The position numbers and the translations under genes were made by a program. A stretch of DNA of 64,000 nucleotides from positions 144,371 through 208,370 of the forward strand of contig JAUYVH010000003.1 in NCBI GenBank assembly GCA_030715135.1. Direction: 5' to 3'. Positions 21,401 to 31,200 of the stretch are shown here, piece after piece (the stretch's first letter is position 1; each line of letters opens with the position of its first letter). This stretch comes from Keguizhuia sedimenti. Its GTDB lineage: Bacteria > Pseudomonadota > Gammaproteobacteria > Burkholderiales > Burkholderiaceae_D. Under the pieces are notes generated by a model. The model saw nothing but the letters and a program-made list of their open reading frames with translations, ran no database searches and was not told the origin of the DNA.

Positions 21401-22075
21401 ATGGCTACTCCCCCACTCAAATTTATCGAGATTGAAACCGCACCCAACCCGACCGCCTCCGTCATCTGGATGCATGGACTGGGTGCTGACGGATCGGACT
21501 TCGTGCCCATCGTGCGCGAACTCGACCTGACCGGCTGCCCGGCAATCCGTTTCATTTTCCCGCATGCACCGATGATGCAGGTAACCATCAATAACGGCTA
21601 TACGATGCGCGCATGGTATGACGTGTTGAGCCGCGATTTCGTCAGCAACGACGATGAAGAAACTCTGCGTTCGTCGCAAAAACTGGTGGAGGAATTGATC
21701 GCTCAAGAGAAGTCGCGCGGTATTGCGGCCGACAAGATCGTTGTGGGCGGATTTTCCCAGGGCGGTGCAATGACGCTGCAGACCGGCTTGCGCCATTCTG
21801 AAAAGCTGGCTGGCCTTCTGGTGCTTTCCAGTTACCTGCCATTGAATCACCTGCTTGAAAAGGAACGCAATCCTGTTAATCAGGATACATCGATCTTCAT
21901 GGCCCATGGCACCGGCGACCAGGTAATCGACTTCGACTATGCCAAGCAATCCTGCGACACGCTCAAATCCTTGGGCTATCCGGTGGAGTGGCATGAGTAT
22001 CCGATGCCTCACTCGCTGTGCCGCGAGGAAATCGACGACATCAGTGCCTGGTTTCAGCGCGTACTGAAGAAGTAA
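21401..22075 (+). CDS. Alpha/beta-hydrolase carboxylesterase (phospholipase/carboxylesterase family)
   Basis: A cytosolic serine esterase of the acyl-protein thioesterase-like family, 224 residues. HGLGADGSDF near residue 25 forms the oxyanion region. The nucleophile serine lies in GGFSQGGAM near 120. The acid is in HGTGDQVIDF and the catalytic histidine in PMPHSLCREE. No signal peptide is present. It follows mog by 40 bases on the same strand and ends before a strong terminator. The natural substrate cannot be inferred from sequence. Confidence 0.9.
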   Translation: MATPPLKFIEIETAPNPTASVIWMHGLGADGSDFVPIVRELDLTGCPAIRFIFPHAPMMQVTINNGYTMRAWYDVLSRDFVSNDDEETLRSSQKLVEELIAQEKSRGIAADKIVVGGFSQGGAMTLQTGLRHSEKLAGLLVLSSYLPLNHLLEKERNPVNQDTSIFMAHGTGDQVIDFDYAKQSCDTLKSLGYPVEWHEYPMPHSLCREEIDDISAWFQRVLKK

Positions 22076-22088
22076 ATTAACGCAGCAT

Positions 22089-22122
22089 AAAAAAGGGGAC
22101 GATCAATGATCGGCCCCTTTTT
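22089..22122. terminator. Bidirectional Rho-independent terminator
   Basis: An A-run and a T-run flank a stem of GGGG-CGATCA type with a single A-G mismatch, immediately after the carboxylesterase stop. The symmetry means it can also end bactofilin transcripts on the minus strand. Confidence 0.85.
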
Positions 22123-22134
22123 ATGGAACTCAGG

Positions 22135-22169
22135 AAATCGCCGGCTTCACGAGGTCGCCGGCGATTTTT
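22135..22169 (+). terminator. Second hairpin with T-tail
   Basis: Perfect 11-base arms AAATCGCCGGC and GCCGGCGATTT (22135-22145, 22157-22167) with an 11-base loop are followed by two more Ts on the plus strand. It backs up the preceding terminator between the carboxylesterase and bactofilin genes. Confidence 0.65.
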
Positions 22170-22199
22170 CCATCACGTGAAGTGGACAGTTGATATGAC

Positions 22200-22757
22200 T
22201 CAGCTTGCCTTTGCGACAGTCAACTTGCTTTGCGCAGCCGCAGTCGTGCCGACCTGAACGTCGCCTGACAGTTGTCCGCCCTCAGCGATGACAACCTTGC
22301 CGTAACGGATTTTGCCGGAAACCTTGCCGGTTGCATAAATAACCAGCTTTTCGCGCACAGTCAGCTCACCGTCGAACTCGCCGTGGATTTCAGCGATATC
22401 GATTTCAGCCGAACCCTTGAACGCGCCTTTTTCGGCGATCTGAATCACACGGGAATCCATCGTTGCTTCGACGCGGCCTTCTACAACCAAGGTGTCGCAA
22501 TCGGTGATTTCAACGCCTTTCAGCTTGATATTCGGGCCAACGATCAGCTTGCTGCCGCCTTCATTGGTGGACGAAGCCGCAGCCGTATTGGCCGCAGGTG
22601 CCGGAGTCGCAGCTACGGAAGCCGGAACGATACTTTTTGGAGCGCTGTTCAATGTCGATGTTGCGGAGGACATTGAGTTGGTGTGATTTGCGGTGTTTTG
22701 CGGCTGATTTGGCGTATTGGCATCGCGCTTGCCAAAAAGCGTTTCGGATCTAAGCAT
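22200..22757 (-). CDS. Bactofilin (DUF583)
   Basis: A polymer-forming cytoskeletal protein of 185 residues. The N-terminal 65 residues are a low-complexity Asn/Ser/Ala/Pro tail, typical of bactofilins. The core, about residues 70-175, is the right-handed beta-helix with regular short repeats such as VEGRVEATMDSRVIQIAEKG, FKGSAEIDIAEIHGEFDG and SGKIRYGKVVIAEGG. A strong Shine-Dalgarno CAGGAG lies seven bases before the ATG. No M23 peptidase, a common partner, is adjacent. A role in cell shape or polar localisation is family knowledge; nothing here specifies it. Confidence 0.92.
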   Translation of the reverse strand: MLRSETLFGKRDANTPNQPQNTANHTNSMSSATSTLNSAPKSIVPASVAATPAPAANTAAASSTNEGGSKLIVGPNIKLKGVEITDCDTLVVEGRVEATMDSRVIQIAEKGAFKGSAEIDIAEIHGEFDGELTVREKLVIYATGKVSGKIRYGKVVIAEGGQLSGDVQVGTTAAAQSKLTVAKAS

Positions 22758-23336
22758 GTGATCTCCTGAATATAGGTGATAAATTTAGTAACGCATCGGA
22801 CGCGTTGAGTGCACATTCCAGCAATTGGTCATACTTCGTGTCAGCGAACAAAGCGATTCGTCCTCTATGCCAAATATGGCCGACACAAAGAATTGCCAAA
22901 AAGCATGCAACTCCTGCTTGGTCTGTTGCATATGAGAAAAGTTCCAATACGGTTACACTTTAATAGAATTTTTTTCGGAACACGACCATATGTCAGGATG
23001 CGTTGGAGTGCTCACATCACACATTCCGTTATGAGAAATTTTTTGAACCGTCGACCATTACGGCCTTAACTGTTGCGCCTTCGATCAATACACCTTCTTT
23101 CACGCCTTCTTTCATTCATCCTTGCGGCGATAACCAACGCATTTCGATCTACATCAAGCCAACCGCCCTGTCTGGTTCTATCCTTTTTGTATCTTCACTC
23201 TACATAGCAGGAATGGGTATTCCTTCTCTGCGAGATCCATCTTCGTCGGGCATTCAAGACCGCCTTTAATTGGAACTTTGTCAACTTCTTTGCGTCACTA
23301 TTAATGTCGGACCAACGAATTGACTACTCTTAAAAT
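22758..23336. other. Intergenic region without a recognisable gene
   Basis: These 579 bases separate the divergent bactofilin and unknown membrane-protein genes. The bactofilin Shine-Dalgarno sequence and an AT-rich putative promoter (TATATT) lie at the left end. The remainder has short open frames of up to 88 codons without recognisable similarity or good ribosome-binding sites, and a small imperfect direct repeat CTTCTTTCA at about 23095-23120. I see no structured RNA. Confidence 0.5.
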
Positions 23337-24593
23337 ATGAATATGCGTCCCGGAGCTCCGAACAGAGCCGCTCATTCGCCGGATCCAGATTCCCTCGGCC
23401 CCCAAGCCGACGGAAGGGCGTCTTCGCATCTTAAATCCGGTCCGAGCTACGCTGGAAATAACATCGGTGGTCCGCACACCCGCTTCTTTACGCAGGACGG
23501 CAGGCCTTTGGAACAGGACGTTCCTCCGCCCCTGCCGCCATTTATTGACGCGGCAGCACTTCCGTTTCCCACACATGAGATTCCTGCGAACCACATCGCA
23601 CAGGCAGACTTGCCCCATCTAGGCCATATTGATCCGCATTTGACCGGAGCAAATTGGCCGCAGCCGGAGCCCGGCACTTCGGTGGATCCTTTTACGGGAC
23701 ACTATTCGCGTGGATATGCGCCAGGTGCAGGCATCCCACCGGAAGATGCTCCGGTATCGCCATTGCACATCACCCTGATTGTGACAATCCTGCTTGCCGG
23801 ATTGGCGCTCGGCATAGGCCGAGCCTGGTGGATCGACGACAAGCTCGAAGCCGCAGCCGCGAAAAGTCCTGCCGTAGCCGCCTCCTCTTCGCGCTCGACC
23901 GGCGATGTTCCGATGCCGTCCATTCAGTCGTCGATTGACCGGGCCTATATCCCACCGATGCTCAATGCGGAGAGCGACACCCAAAAGCAAGAAAGACAAA
24001 AAGAAGAAAAACTCGCGGGACTGGCCATCGATCCCGGCCCGGTTAAAAAAGAATCTGATCCTCCGGCTGCGCCGCAAGCGCACACTAAAACGGATTCACC
24101 TCCGCTGCTCGCGCAACCGGTTCCGCCGCCGGATCTTCCAAAGGCAATTGACGTTCGTGAAAAGGCAAGTGATGACGAGCCCGCAAAGGTAAAGGCCGCT
24201 CCTCCCCGCCGGGAAGCATCAGAGGTTCAGCAGGCAAAAAAGCGCAAATCCGGTAAAGAATCTTCGCAAAAATTGGCGTCGGCAGGCAAAAAGGAAAGAA
24301 TCAGTGAAATCGATCGCGTCAGGACCCAGGCATTTTCCGAGACCAGCAGGGACCGCATAAACGAAAAAAAATCGGCTTTGCCGGACTCGCGAATCGGCCC
24401 CCAGTCGGAAAGGCGAAGCTCTTTCCGTACGAACAAGGTTGCACGAAACACTGTCACGAACTCGCAATACGCACGATGCGAGCGCATCAACCATATCATC
24501 CGCCGCGAACAGTGCAAATGGGAACTCTGCAACAACAAATGGGGAAAAGGCGCATGCCCTTCATTCAAGCATGAGAGACCGTTTCTTTTCTGA
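23337..24593 (+). CDS. Unknown single-span membrane protein with four-cysteine C-terminus
   Basis: I do not recognise this 418-residue protein. Residues 1-140 are Pro/Gly/His-rich and probably disordered. One clear membrane span runs at about 142-164 (HITLIVTILLAGLALGIG). A long Ala/Pro/Lys/Glu-rich region follows, resembling a periplasmic spacer like that of TonB, with no TonB C-terminal domain. All four cysteines (381, 393, 398, 407) lie in the last 38 residues, in the pattern CERINHIIRREQC then KWELCNNKWGKGACPSF. This suggests a small disulfide- or metal-bound module. The length, single frame and clean convergent terminator support a real gene. No function is proposed. Confidence 0.7.
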   Translation: MNMRPGAPNRAAHSPDPDSLGPQADGRASSHLKSGPSYAGNNIGGPHTRFFTQDGRPLEQDVPPPLPPFIDAAALPFPTHEIPANHIAQADLPHLGHIDPHLTGANWPQPEPGTSVDPFTGHYSRGYAPGAGIPPEDAPVSPLHITLIVTILLAGLALGIGRAWWIDDKLEAAAAKSPAVAASSSRSTGDVPMPSIQSSIDRAYIPPMLNAESDTQKQERQKEEKLAGLAIDPGPVKKESDPPAAPQAHTKTDSPPLLAQPVPPPDLPKAIDVREKASDDEPAKVKAAPPRREASEVQQAKKRKSGKESSQKLASAGKKERISEIDRVRTQAFSETSRDRINEKKSALPDSRIGPQSERRSSFRTNKVARNTVTNSQYARCERINHIIRREQCKWELCNNKWGKGACPSFKHERPFLF

Positions 24594-24701
24594 TTCCTGC
24601 GGGTCGTGCGCCCAATGGACGCAGCTCTTTGCGCATTCAAGAATTCGTTTTTGAATCGACCTGGAAGTATGCAAGGCAAGACAGGAAAACATACCGACAT
24701 A

Positions 24702-24729
24702 AAAAAAGCTGCCGGATCGGCAGCTTTTT
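24702..24729. terminator. Bidirectional terminator of efp and the unknown gene
   Basis: A perfect 7-base GC stem GCTGCCG/CGGCAGC (24708-24714, 24718-24724) with a 3-base loop is flanked by A7 and T5 runs. It is a textbook intrinsic terminator on both strands, between convergent genes. Confidence 0.9.
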
Positions 24730-24747
24730 CATATTCCGGACTTGGAA

Positions 24748-25323
24748 TCAGTCGCGAACGATACGCTTGTACTCATTGGTACGGGTATCGATCTCGATGG
24801 TGTCGCCTTGATCGACAAACAACGGAACTTGAACCGTTGTGCTGTTCGCTTCGATCGCGTTTTCGATCTTGGCTTCTTTCAGAACGTTGCCGGAAGTATT
24901 GCCCTTGACTGCCGGCTCGGAGTAAACGATCTTGCGAGCAATGGTGGTCGGCAATTCAACAGAAATCGCTTTTCCGTCATAGAAAACAGCTTCGCATTCC
25001 ATACCGTCTTTCAGGTATTTGATCGCATCGCCCATGTTTTCTTCTTCGATTTCATACTGGTTGTATTCCTCGTCCATGAACACAAACAGAGGATCGGCAA
25101 AATACGAGTAAGTTACCGGCTTCTTGTCGAGAACGACCACGTCGAACTTGTCGTCGCCACGGAATACGTTCTCCAGAGGGCTGTTCGTCAGAAGATTCTT
25201 CATCTTCCATTTATAGGTAAAACCGGTACGGCTTGAACCGTTAACATCGGAGCGCAAGACGATAAAAGGCTTGCCGTCAACCATGATGATGTTACCAACG
25301 CGGACTTCTTTTGCAAATTTCAT
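24748..25323 (-). CDS. efp: Elongation factor P, arginine-32 type
   Basis: It enters stalled ribosomes to promote peptide bonds at polyproline stretches. The 191-residue protein starts [20 protein letters not shown]. The tip of domain I reads VNGSSRTGF, placing arginine at position 32 where E. coli-type EF-P has lysine 34. This arginine is the rhamnosylation site of EarP-modified EF-Ps, and earP lies directly upstream on the same strand. The C-terminus is [13 protein letters not shown]. The frame is open 28 codons further upstream, but the conserved N-terminus fixes the start. A TATAAT at 25429-25434 (minus) overlaps the earP stop and may give efp its own promoter. Confidence 0.96.
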   Translation of the reverse strand: MKFAKEVRVGNIIMVDGKPFIVLRSDVNGSSRTGFTYKWKMKNLLTNSPLENVFRGDDKFDVVVLDKKPVTYSYFADPLFVFMDEEYNQYEIEEENMGDAIKYLKDGMECEAVFYDGKAISVELPTTIARKIVYSEPAVKGNTSGNVLKEAKIENAIEANSTTVQVPLFVDQGDTIEIDTRTNEYKRIVRD

Positions 25324-25429
25324 AGGAATGATCGTAAAAAAATGGGTTGCATGAAAATCATCCGCCGCTTCATGGCCAAAAGTGCCTTCCGTCCGCGTCT
25401 GATCCAAACCGTAAAAAATTAACCGCGCA

Positions 25430-26629
25430 TTATACCTTGTTTTCGGAATTCAACGACCTGAGCGAGTCCGCGAAATTCAACAAGTTGGATGTCAGATCAC
25501 CGTTCGCCAGTACCTTCGCCTGCCACTCATTTGACCTGGCAGTAATTTTCGGAAAATCGGCTTGCAACTGCATCCACATTCCCTGCCAGCCAGCTCGCTC
25601 TTCAACATCGCTGGCCTGCACTTCGTTCCAGCGCATCGAGAACGCGGACAAACTGTCAATATCCGGGCAATACCGCTGCAGAAACGCGCGCAGCTTCACA
25701 TGATGAAGGTCTTTATCCTGAGGATAGATGTGCCAGACAAACGGCCTGCCGGCCCATTGCGCGCGGACGAAGGAATCCTCTCCGCGCACGAAATTGATGT
25801 CGCAACTCCATAACAGCTTGTCGTATTCCGGTTGAGGCACAAAAGGCAAGACCCGCACAGTCAGTGCCCCGCGTGTATGCACCGCACCGGGCTTTGCCGG
25901 CGCTCCGAGAAACGCCTCCACACTCTCTGCAGCGACGCCTTCCGGAACGAAACAGGTGACAGCTTGCGCGCCGTTCTGCCACATGTCGAACAGAGCCGGC
26001 ACCGGCGCATGCGGATAGCAGAACAAGGAAGTTTTCAAGGACGCAATCTCTTCGGATCTTGCACCGAACTGCGCAAGAAACGCCGAAACGGCCCCGGCAT
26101 CTGCCTGAAATTTGCGCCGCTCTTCCTCCAAACCAGACTCATGCAGCAAGCCGCCGGTTTTACTCGTAAAGCCGGGGAAGAAAAAATATTTCGTCAACGG
26201 CAAACGCGGATGCATGGACGGCAAGGCATGACACCCTTCCACCCATTCTTCGGCGCTCAGGCCTTCCAGGTTGAACCATACCGGCCGGGGATCACACTTC
26301 GCCATCGCGGCAACGTAACCGGGAGGAGGATCGCAGGCAAAAAATTCGATGACGATGTCGGCAACGTCGCCGGTCGAAAATACGCCTTCCTGTGTACGCC
26401 AGTGACGAACCGTCACGCCATCAATCTCCTGCACTTCGGCATCGATATCGACATGGCTGCATAAACGGCGAAAACTGCGCAGCTCATCTACCCACAAGCT
26501 TACGGCAACGCCATGCTCCGTCGTCAGCTGCCTGGCCAGCCGCCAGCAGATGCCGATGTCGCCATAGTTATCGACGACTTTGCAAAACAGAGCCAAAGTC
26601 GTTCCTTGCGATGCGTGATTGGGAGACAT
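25430..26629 (-). CDS. earP: EF-P arginine 32 rhamnosyltransferase EarP
   Basis: A GT-B inverting glycosyltransferase that transfers rhamnose from dTDP-rhamnose to Arg32 of EF-P. The 399-residue protein begins with the acceptor-domain signature [20 protein letters not shown], in which the NYGDIG aspartate is essential in characterised EarPs. The nucleotide-sugar side shows [19 protein letters not shown] and [25 protein letters not shown], where RGEDS and QDKDLHH-type residues bind the sugar nucleotide. It sits 106 bases upstream of efp on the same strand, the arrangement that led to its discovery. Confidence 0.96.
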   Translation of the reverse strand: MSPNHASQGTTLALFCKVVDNYGDIGICWRLARQLTTEHGVAVSLWVDELRSFRRLCSHVDIDAEVQEIDGVTVRHWRTQEGVFSTGDVADIVIEFFACDPPPGYVAAMAKCDPRPVWFNLEGLSAEEWVEGCHALPSMHPRLPLTKYFFFPGFTSKTGGLLHESGLEEERRKFQADAGAVSAFLAQFGARSEEIASLKTSLFCYPHAPVPALFDMWQNGAQAVTCFVPEGVAAESVEAFLGAPAKPGAVHTRGALTVRVLPFVPQPEYDKLLWSCDINFVRGEDSFVRAQWAGRPFVWHIYPQDKDLHHVKLRAFLQRYCPDIDSLSAFSMRWNEVQASDVEERAGWQGMWMQLQADFPKITARSNEWQAKVLANGDLTSNLLNFADSLRSLNSENKV

Positions 26630-26658
26630 GCGGATGATTTTATTGAATACGTAAAACG

Positions 26659-26877
26659 CTATGAAGCCTTAGGCATCGCCTGCCCGATCAATTCCAATCC
26701 GCGTGCCAGGTCGTTCAGCATTACGCCAGCCATGGGATTCAGATTGCCGTCTTCGGCAAATGATTTCAGGGACGCCGCGCATTGCGCCAAATCCACCTTC
26801 CCCGAAAGCGCCAGGCTCACCACGACGCCGCGCAAAACCTGCTGTACCGTATCCAGCGTATCTTCCGAATCTGCCAT
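26659..26877 (-). CDS. Small conserved-looking hypothetical protein
   Basis: A 72-residue acidic, helical protein (DTLDTVQQVLRGVVVSLALSG, then LKSFAEDGNLNPMAGVMLNDLARGLEL). A GAAGGAG motif lies eight to ten bases before the ATG, which supports real translation. It lies just upstream of earP on the same strand, with 29 bases between, and could be its operon partner. I recognise no domain, and it has no membrane span or cysteine motif. Confidence 0.6.
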   Translation of the reverse strand: MADSEDTLDTVQQVLRGVVVSLALSGKVDLAQCAASLKSFAEDGNLNPMAGVMLNDLARGLELIGQAMPKAS

Positions 26878-27006
26878 TGCAATACTCCTTCAAGAAAAGA
26901 AGTGATTATGCCTTAAGCACGAGAGTGTCGACCGATGAAGTGGATTCGATTCGCGGATTTCCGAATAGGAAAATAGAAAATCGGAATAGAGAAACAAGAG
27001 AAGCAA

Positions 27007-27043
27007 AAATAACAAAAGCCGCACTAGGCGGCTTTTGTTATTT
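27007..27043. terminator. Terminator of the tRNA-Ala/tRNA-Glu unit
   Basis: A perfect 16-base inverted repeat (27007-27022 and 27028-27043) has a GCCGC core, flanking A/T-rich arms and a 5-base loop. On the minus strand it lies about 57 bases beyond tRNA-Glu and ends in TTTTGTTATTT. Confidence 0.85.
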
Positions 27044-27099
27044 CGTTTATTCAGTTTGAAACGCAGCCTGTTAAAACTGCCGTCTGCAACTGATTAAGC

Positions 27100-27175
27100 T
27101 GGCGTCCCCAAGGGGATTCGAACCCCTGTACTCACCGTGAAAGGGTGATGTCCTAGGCCTCTAGACGATGGGGAC
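27100..27175 (-). tRNA. tRNA-Glu (anticodon TTC)
   Basis: A complete 76-base cloverleaf including encoded CCA. The acceptor stem is GTCCCC paired with GGGGAC, the T-arm reads GGGGTTCGAATCCCC, and the anticodon loop CTTTCAC gives UUC. It is downstream of tRNA-Ala. Confidence 0.97.
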
Positions 27176-27243
27176 AGAAATCTGTCCTGGTATTACTTTT
27201 GCCTACTACACCTATTCCTGCACCTGATGTTACTTCTGCTCAG

Positions 27244-27319
<76 letters not shown>

Positions 27320-27338
27320 GGTGCAGAACAGAAACGAG

Positions 27339-27368
27339 AGTATAGCAAAGAATTTGCCGCGGTGTAAA
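27339..27368 (-). promoter_or_regulatory. Promoter of the tRNA-Ala/tRNA-Glu unit
   Basis: On the minus strand TTTACA (27368-27363) is separated by 18 bases from TATACT (27344-27339), about 20 bases before tRNA-Ala. It is a good sigma70-type match, so the tRNAs need not depend on gltX transcription. Confidence 0.7.
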
Positions 27369-27394
27369 TCAGTTCGCAAAAAAATCATGAAAAA

Positions 27395-28789
27395 TTATTG
27401 AAGAAAATTTTTCAGACGCGCGAGCACAGTATCGCGACCGAACAATTCCACCACCGCATCGATCGACGGCGTCTGCAATTGACCAGTCAGCATCAGGCGC
27501 AAAGGCATTGCCAGTTGCGGCATCTTCAGCTTGTGCGCTGCAAGCGTTTCCTTCAGCAACGCTGCAAGGGACTGACGATCCCATTCAACCGACTTGCACT
27601 GCTCCATATATTGAAGCAACGCCGGTTTGACTGCATCGGTCAGATGTTGTTTCAACAGTTCCGCATCGGGCTTGGGTTGCCGGAAGAACAGCATGGCGGC
27701 ATCGGCCAGTTCGTTCAGTGTATTGACGCGCTCTTTCATCAACGCAATCGCGGCTTCGAGAACTGGAGCGCCTTCGAATTGCGCGCCTTCGCGTTCCATG
27801 ACCGGACGCACCAATGCAGCAAGCCGCGCATTGTCTGCCAGCTTGATGTAATGGTTGTTCAGCCACGCAAGTTTTTCATGATTGAATTGCGCTGCGGACT
27901 TTGACAAATGATCCAGATCGAACCAGGAACAGAACTGTTCCATGGAAAATATTTCATCATCGCCGTGACTCCAGCCCAGTCGCGCCAGATAGTTCAGCAT
28001 CGCTTCTGGCAAATAACCCTGGGCCGGATATTCCATGACGCTGACGGCGCCGTGGCGCTTGGACAGTTTTTCGCCATCGGAGCCGAGAATCATTGGCAGA
28101 TGTCCATACTGCGGCAAGCTTGCTCCCAGGGCGTTAAGGATATTGATTTGCCGGGGCGTATTGTTTACATGGTCGTCGCCGCGGATAACGTGGGTAATGC
28201 GCATGTCCCAGTCGTCTACCGCCACGCAAAAATTGTAAGTCGGCGTGCCGTCCGTGCGCGCAATGATCAGGTCATCCAGTTCACGGTTGGAGATCGTGAT
28301 CGGGCCTTTCACCAGGTCGTTCCAGGTGATGTCGCCGTCCAGCGGATTCTTGAAGCGCACTACCGGCTTGCGTCCTTCCGGAATGCTTGGCAAGGTCTTG
28401 CCCGGCTCAGGGCGCCAGGTGCCGTCGTAACGTGGCTTTTCGCCCGCTGCGCGCAGGCGTTCGCGCATCGCCTCGACTTCTTCAGGCGTGCAATAACAAT
28501 AATAGGCGTGCCCCGATGCAAGTAACTGGCTAATCACCTCGCGGTAGCGGTCCATGCGTTGCATCTGATAGAAAGGTCCTTCATCATGATGCAGCCCCAG
28601 CCACTGCATGCCGTCCAGAATCGCCTGGACCGCCTCCGGGGTGGAGCGTTCGAGATCGGTGTCTTCGATTCGAAGAATAAATTTGCCGCCGAAATGGCGC
28701 GCATAGGCCCAGGAAAATAGCGCCGTGCGGGCGCCGCCCACATGGAGAAAGCCGGTCGGGCTGGGAGCAAAACGGGTGCGGACTGTCAT
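27395..28789 (-). CDS. gltX: Glutamyl-tRNA synthetase
   Basis: It charges tRNA-Glu. At 464 residues it has the standard bacterial length. The class I HIGH-like motif is FLHVGGAR (residues 14-21) and the KMSKS-like motif is KLSKRHGA near 239-246. The zinc-region cysteines CYCTPEE are seen near residue 98. The stop is 76 bases before tRNA-Ala. The region before the start is unusual: a 10-bp hairpin and T-run end at the start codon and no Shine-Dalgarno sequence is visible (see the separate entry). Confidence 0.97.
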   Translation of the reverse strand: MTVRTRFAPSPTGFLHVGGARTALFSWAYARHFGGKFILRIEDTDLERSTPEAVQAILDGMQWLGLHHDEGPFYQMQRMDRYREVISQLLASGHAYYCYCTPEEVEAMRERLRAAGEKPRYDGTWRPEPGKTLPSIPEGRKPVVRFKNPLDGDITWNDLVKGPITISNRELDDLIIARTDGTPTYNFCVAVDDWDMRITHVIRGDDHVNNTPRQINILNALGASLPQYGHLPMILGSDGEKLSKRHGAVSVMEYPAQGYLPEAMLNYLARLGWSHGDDEIFSMEQFCSWFDLDHLSKSAAQFNHEKLAWLNNHYIKLADNARLAALVRPVMEREGAQFEGAPVLEAAIALMKERVNTLNELADAAMLFFRQPKPDAELLKQHLTDAVKPALLQYMEQCKSVEWDRQSLAALLKETLAAHKLKMPQLAMPLRLMLTGQLQTPSIDAVVELFGRDTVLARLKNFLQ

Positions 28790-28824
28790 GGCAAATAAAA
28801 ACGGCCTTGGGTCGCCAAAGCCGT
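28790..28824 (-). promoter_or_regulatory. Terminator-like hairpin in the gltX leader
   Basis: On the minus strand 10-base arms (28824-28815 and 28810-28801, one G-T pair) with a four-base loop are followed by a T-rich tract that runs to the gltX ATG. A TAAAAT -10-like box lies about 20 bases upstream of the hairpin. It has the form of an intrinsic terminator or attenuator within a very short leader. Confidence 0.5.
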
Positions 28825-29038
28825 CAATTGAAAAACGCTCATTTTACAGCGTCATGGAAGGTAATGGAAATTGCCGTGAATCAGGCGCGGCGCACCAAGC
28901 CTAGCGATGCTCGAACCGGGAGCCCGGAAACGACGCAGAAATCCTCCTTCATGTCGCCGCATTCTGCTAAGCGGCAAGCGTATTGCATCCGCTCACTGCT
29001 AAAATGGCGGTTTTACCGGATTCGCATTTCATTTCTTT

Positions 29039-31165
29039 ATGAGCGCCTCACTTCCACGCAAGCTATTCGTCACCACCGCCCTGCCCTACGCCAACGGCGC
29101 ATTCCATATCGGTCACATCATGGAATACATCCAGGCCGACATCTGGGTAAGGTTTCAGCGCATGCGGGGCAATGAAGTGCACTTCGTCGGCGCAGACGAT
29201 GCGCACGGCACGCCTATCATGATCGCCGCCGAGAAGGCCGGCATCACGCCGCAAGAATTTGTCGCCAGGATCGCGGCAGGCAGGCCGCAATATCTGAACG
29301 GCTTTCATATCTCCTTCGATAACTGGCATTCCACCGACTCGCCGGAAAATACCGAGCTATCCCAAGGCATCTACCTGAAACTGAAGGAAGCGGGACTGAT
29401 CGTCACGCGTGAAGTGGAACGCTTTTACGATCCGGTCAAGGGCATGTTCCTCGCCGACCGCAACATCAAGGGCGAGTGCCCCAAATGCGGCGCCAAGGAT
29501 CAGTATGGCGATAACTGCGAAGTATGCGGCGCGGCCTATGAACCGACCGAACTGAAAAATCCGTACTCGGCACTGAGCGGCGCCCAGCCGGTGATGAAAT
29601 CTGTCGAACAGTATTTCTTCAAGTTGTCTGACCCGCGCTGCGCAGCCTTTCTGCAGGAATGGCTTAACACGCCCGGCAGACTGCAGCCGGAAATGGTCAA
29701 CAAGGTCAGCGAATGGCTAGGCAACGACGGCAAGGACCTGGTCGACTGGGACATCTCGCGCGAAGCACCCTATTTCGGCATTCCCATTCCGGATGCGCCG
29801 GGCAAATATTTTTACGTATGGCTGGACGCGCCTATCGGCTACCTGGCCAGCCTGAAAAATTATTGCGGCAAGAGAGATATCGATTACAAGGCCCTGCTGA
29901 ACGATCCGGCCACTGAGCAGATTCATTTCATCGGCAAGGACATCGTATCCTTCCATCTGCTGTTCTGGCCGGCCATGCTGAAGTTTTCGGCGCATCCGAT
30001 CATCGATCAGCTCAAGGTGTATGTGCATGGCCACCTGACCGTCAACGGCGAAAAGATGAGCAAGTCGCGCGGCACCGGCATTTCGCCACTGCGCTACCTT
30101 GAACTGGGCATGAACCCGGAATGGCTGCGCTATTACATCGCCACCAAGCTCAACGCCCGAGTGGAAGACGTGGACTTCAGCGCGGAAGATTTCATCGCGC
30201 GCGTCAACAGCGACCTGATCGGCAAGTTCGTGAACATCGCCAGCCGCAGTGCCGGCTTCATCGCGAAGCGCTTCGGCGGCAGGATCACGTCCGATTGGGC
30301 CACGGATAGCGACGCCTTCCTGTCCGAATTACGCGCTGCTGCTGCCGAGATCCAGGCTCTGTATGACAGCCGCGAATACGGCAAGGCGCTGCGCCTGGTG
30401 ATGGAACGCGCCGACGCCGTCAATGCTTATGTGGATGCCAACAAGCCGTGGGAGTTGGCCAAGGATCCCGCCAAGGAAGCGCAATTGCATGAGGTTTGCA
30501 GCCGCCTGCTGGAAGCTTTCCGAATTCTGACGATTTATTTGAAACCAGTATTGCCGGCACTTGCTACGCAAGTCGAAGCCCTGCTCAATATCGCGCCGCT
30601 GCAATGGGCCGATATCGGCCGGCCTCTTCTGCACGGCCATATTGTCAACGCTTACTCGCACCTGATGACGCGGGTCGAGCCGAAAATGCTGGAAGGCTTG
30701 TTCGACAAACCGGAAGGCATGGCAACGGATGCAGCGAAGACGAAGCCGGTCGATCAAGCAGCGTCGCAAGCTCAGTCTTTGCCGGCTGAAGCAAGCTCCC
30801 AGAACGGTATTGAGCCGCTGGCGCCCGAGATCAAGATCGACGATTTCGCCAAGGTCGATCTGCGCATCGCGAAGATCGTCAATTGCGAACATGTGGAAGG
30901 CTCGGACAAGCTCTTGCGCCTGACGCTGGATGTAGGCGAAGGCCGCATGCGCAATGTTTTCTCCGGCATCAAGTCGGCCTATAAACCGGAAGACCTGATC
31001 GGCAAGCTGACCGTGCTGGTCGCCAATCTGGCACCGCGGAAGATGAAATTCGGCATCTCCGAAGGCATGGTGCTGGCCGCCTCCGCATCCGATGAAAAGG
31101 CCAATCCGGGCATTTATATTCTTAATCCGTGGCCGGGTGCTGAACCGGGCATGCGCATTCGTTAA
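29039..31165 (+). CDS. metG: Methionyl-tRNA synthetase
   Basis: It charges tRNA-Met. The 708-residue protein has HIGH at 23-26 ([10 protein letters not shown]), a zinc knuckle [18 protein letters not shown] near 147-164 and [11 protein letters not shown] near 338. An anticodon-binding helical domain follows. After a Pro/Ala/Gln linker of about 40 residues it ends in the Trbp111-type tRNA-binding domain ([20 protein letters not shown]), giving the long dimeric form. It is divergent from gltX with 249 bases between the starts and is followed by a strong hairpin terminator. Confidence 0.97.
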   Translation: MSASLPRKLFVTTALPYANGAFHIGHIMEYIQADIWVRFQRMRGNEVHFVGADDAHGTPIMIAAEKAGITPQEFVARIAAGRPQYLNGFHISFDNWHSTDSPENTELSQGIYLKLKEAGLIVTREVERFYDPVKGMFLADRNIKGECPKCGAKDQYGDNCEVCGAAYEPTELKNPYSALSGAQPVMKSVEQYFFKLSDPRCAAFLQEWLNTPGRLQPEMVNKVSEWLGNDGKDLVDWDISREAPYFGIPIPDAPGKYFYVWLDAPIGYLASLKNYCGKRDIDYKALLNDPATEQIHFIGKDIVSFHLLFWPAMLKFSAHPIIDQLKVYVHGHLTVNGEKMSKSRGTGISPLRYLELGMNPEWLRYYIATKLNARVEDVDFSAEDFIARVNSDLIGKFVNIASRSAGFIAKRFGGRITSDWATDSDAFLSELRAAAAEIQALYDSREYGKALRLVMERADAVNAYVDANKPWELAKDPAKEAQLHEVCSRLLEAFRILTIYLKPVLPALATQVEALLNIAPLQWADIGRPLLHGHIVNAYSHLMTRVEPKMLEGLFDKPEGMATDAAKTKPVDQAASQAQSLPAEASSQNGIEPLAPEIKIDDFAKVDLRIAKIVNCEHVEGSDKLLRLTLDVGEGRMRNVFSGIKSAYKPEDLIGKLTVLVANLAPRKMKFGISEGMVLAASASDEKANPGIYILNPWPGAEPGMRIR

Positions 31166-31200
31166 TCCATCCGGCAAAACTGTTCTCTGCATGGCTCTGG

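Noticed and set aside
22809-23269. Short open frames of 83-88 codons between bactofilin and the unknown membrane gene
   Set aside because: No plausible ribosome-binding sites, no recognisable domains and unusual residue composition. They are left as non-coding.
28825-29038. Leader peptide for attenuation of gltX
   Set aside because: A 23-codon frame with internal AAGGAGG exists on the minus strand, but it is not enriched in glutamate codons and does not overlap the hairpin in the manner of an attenuator.
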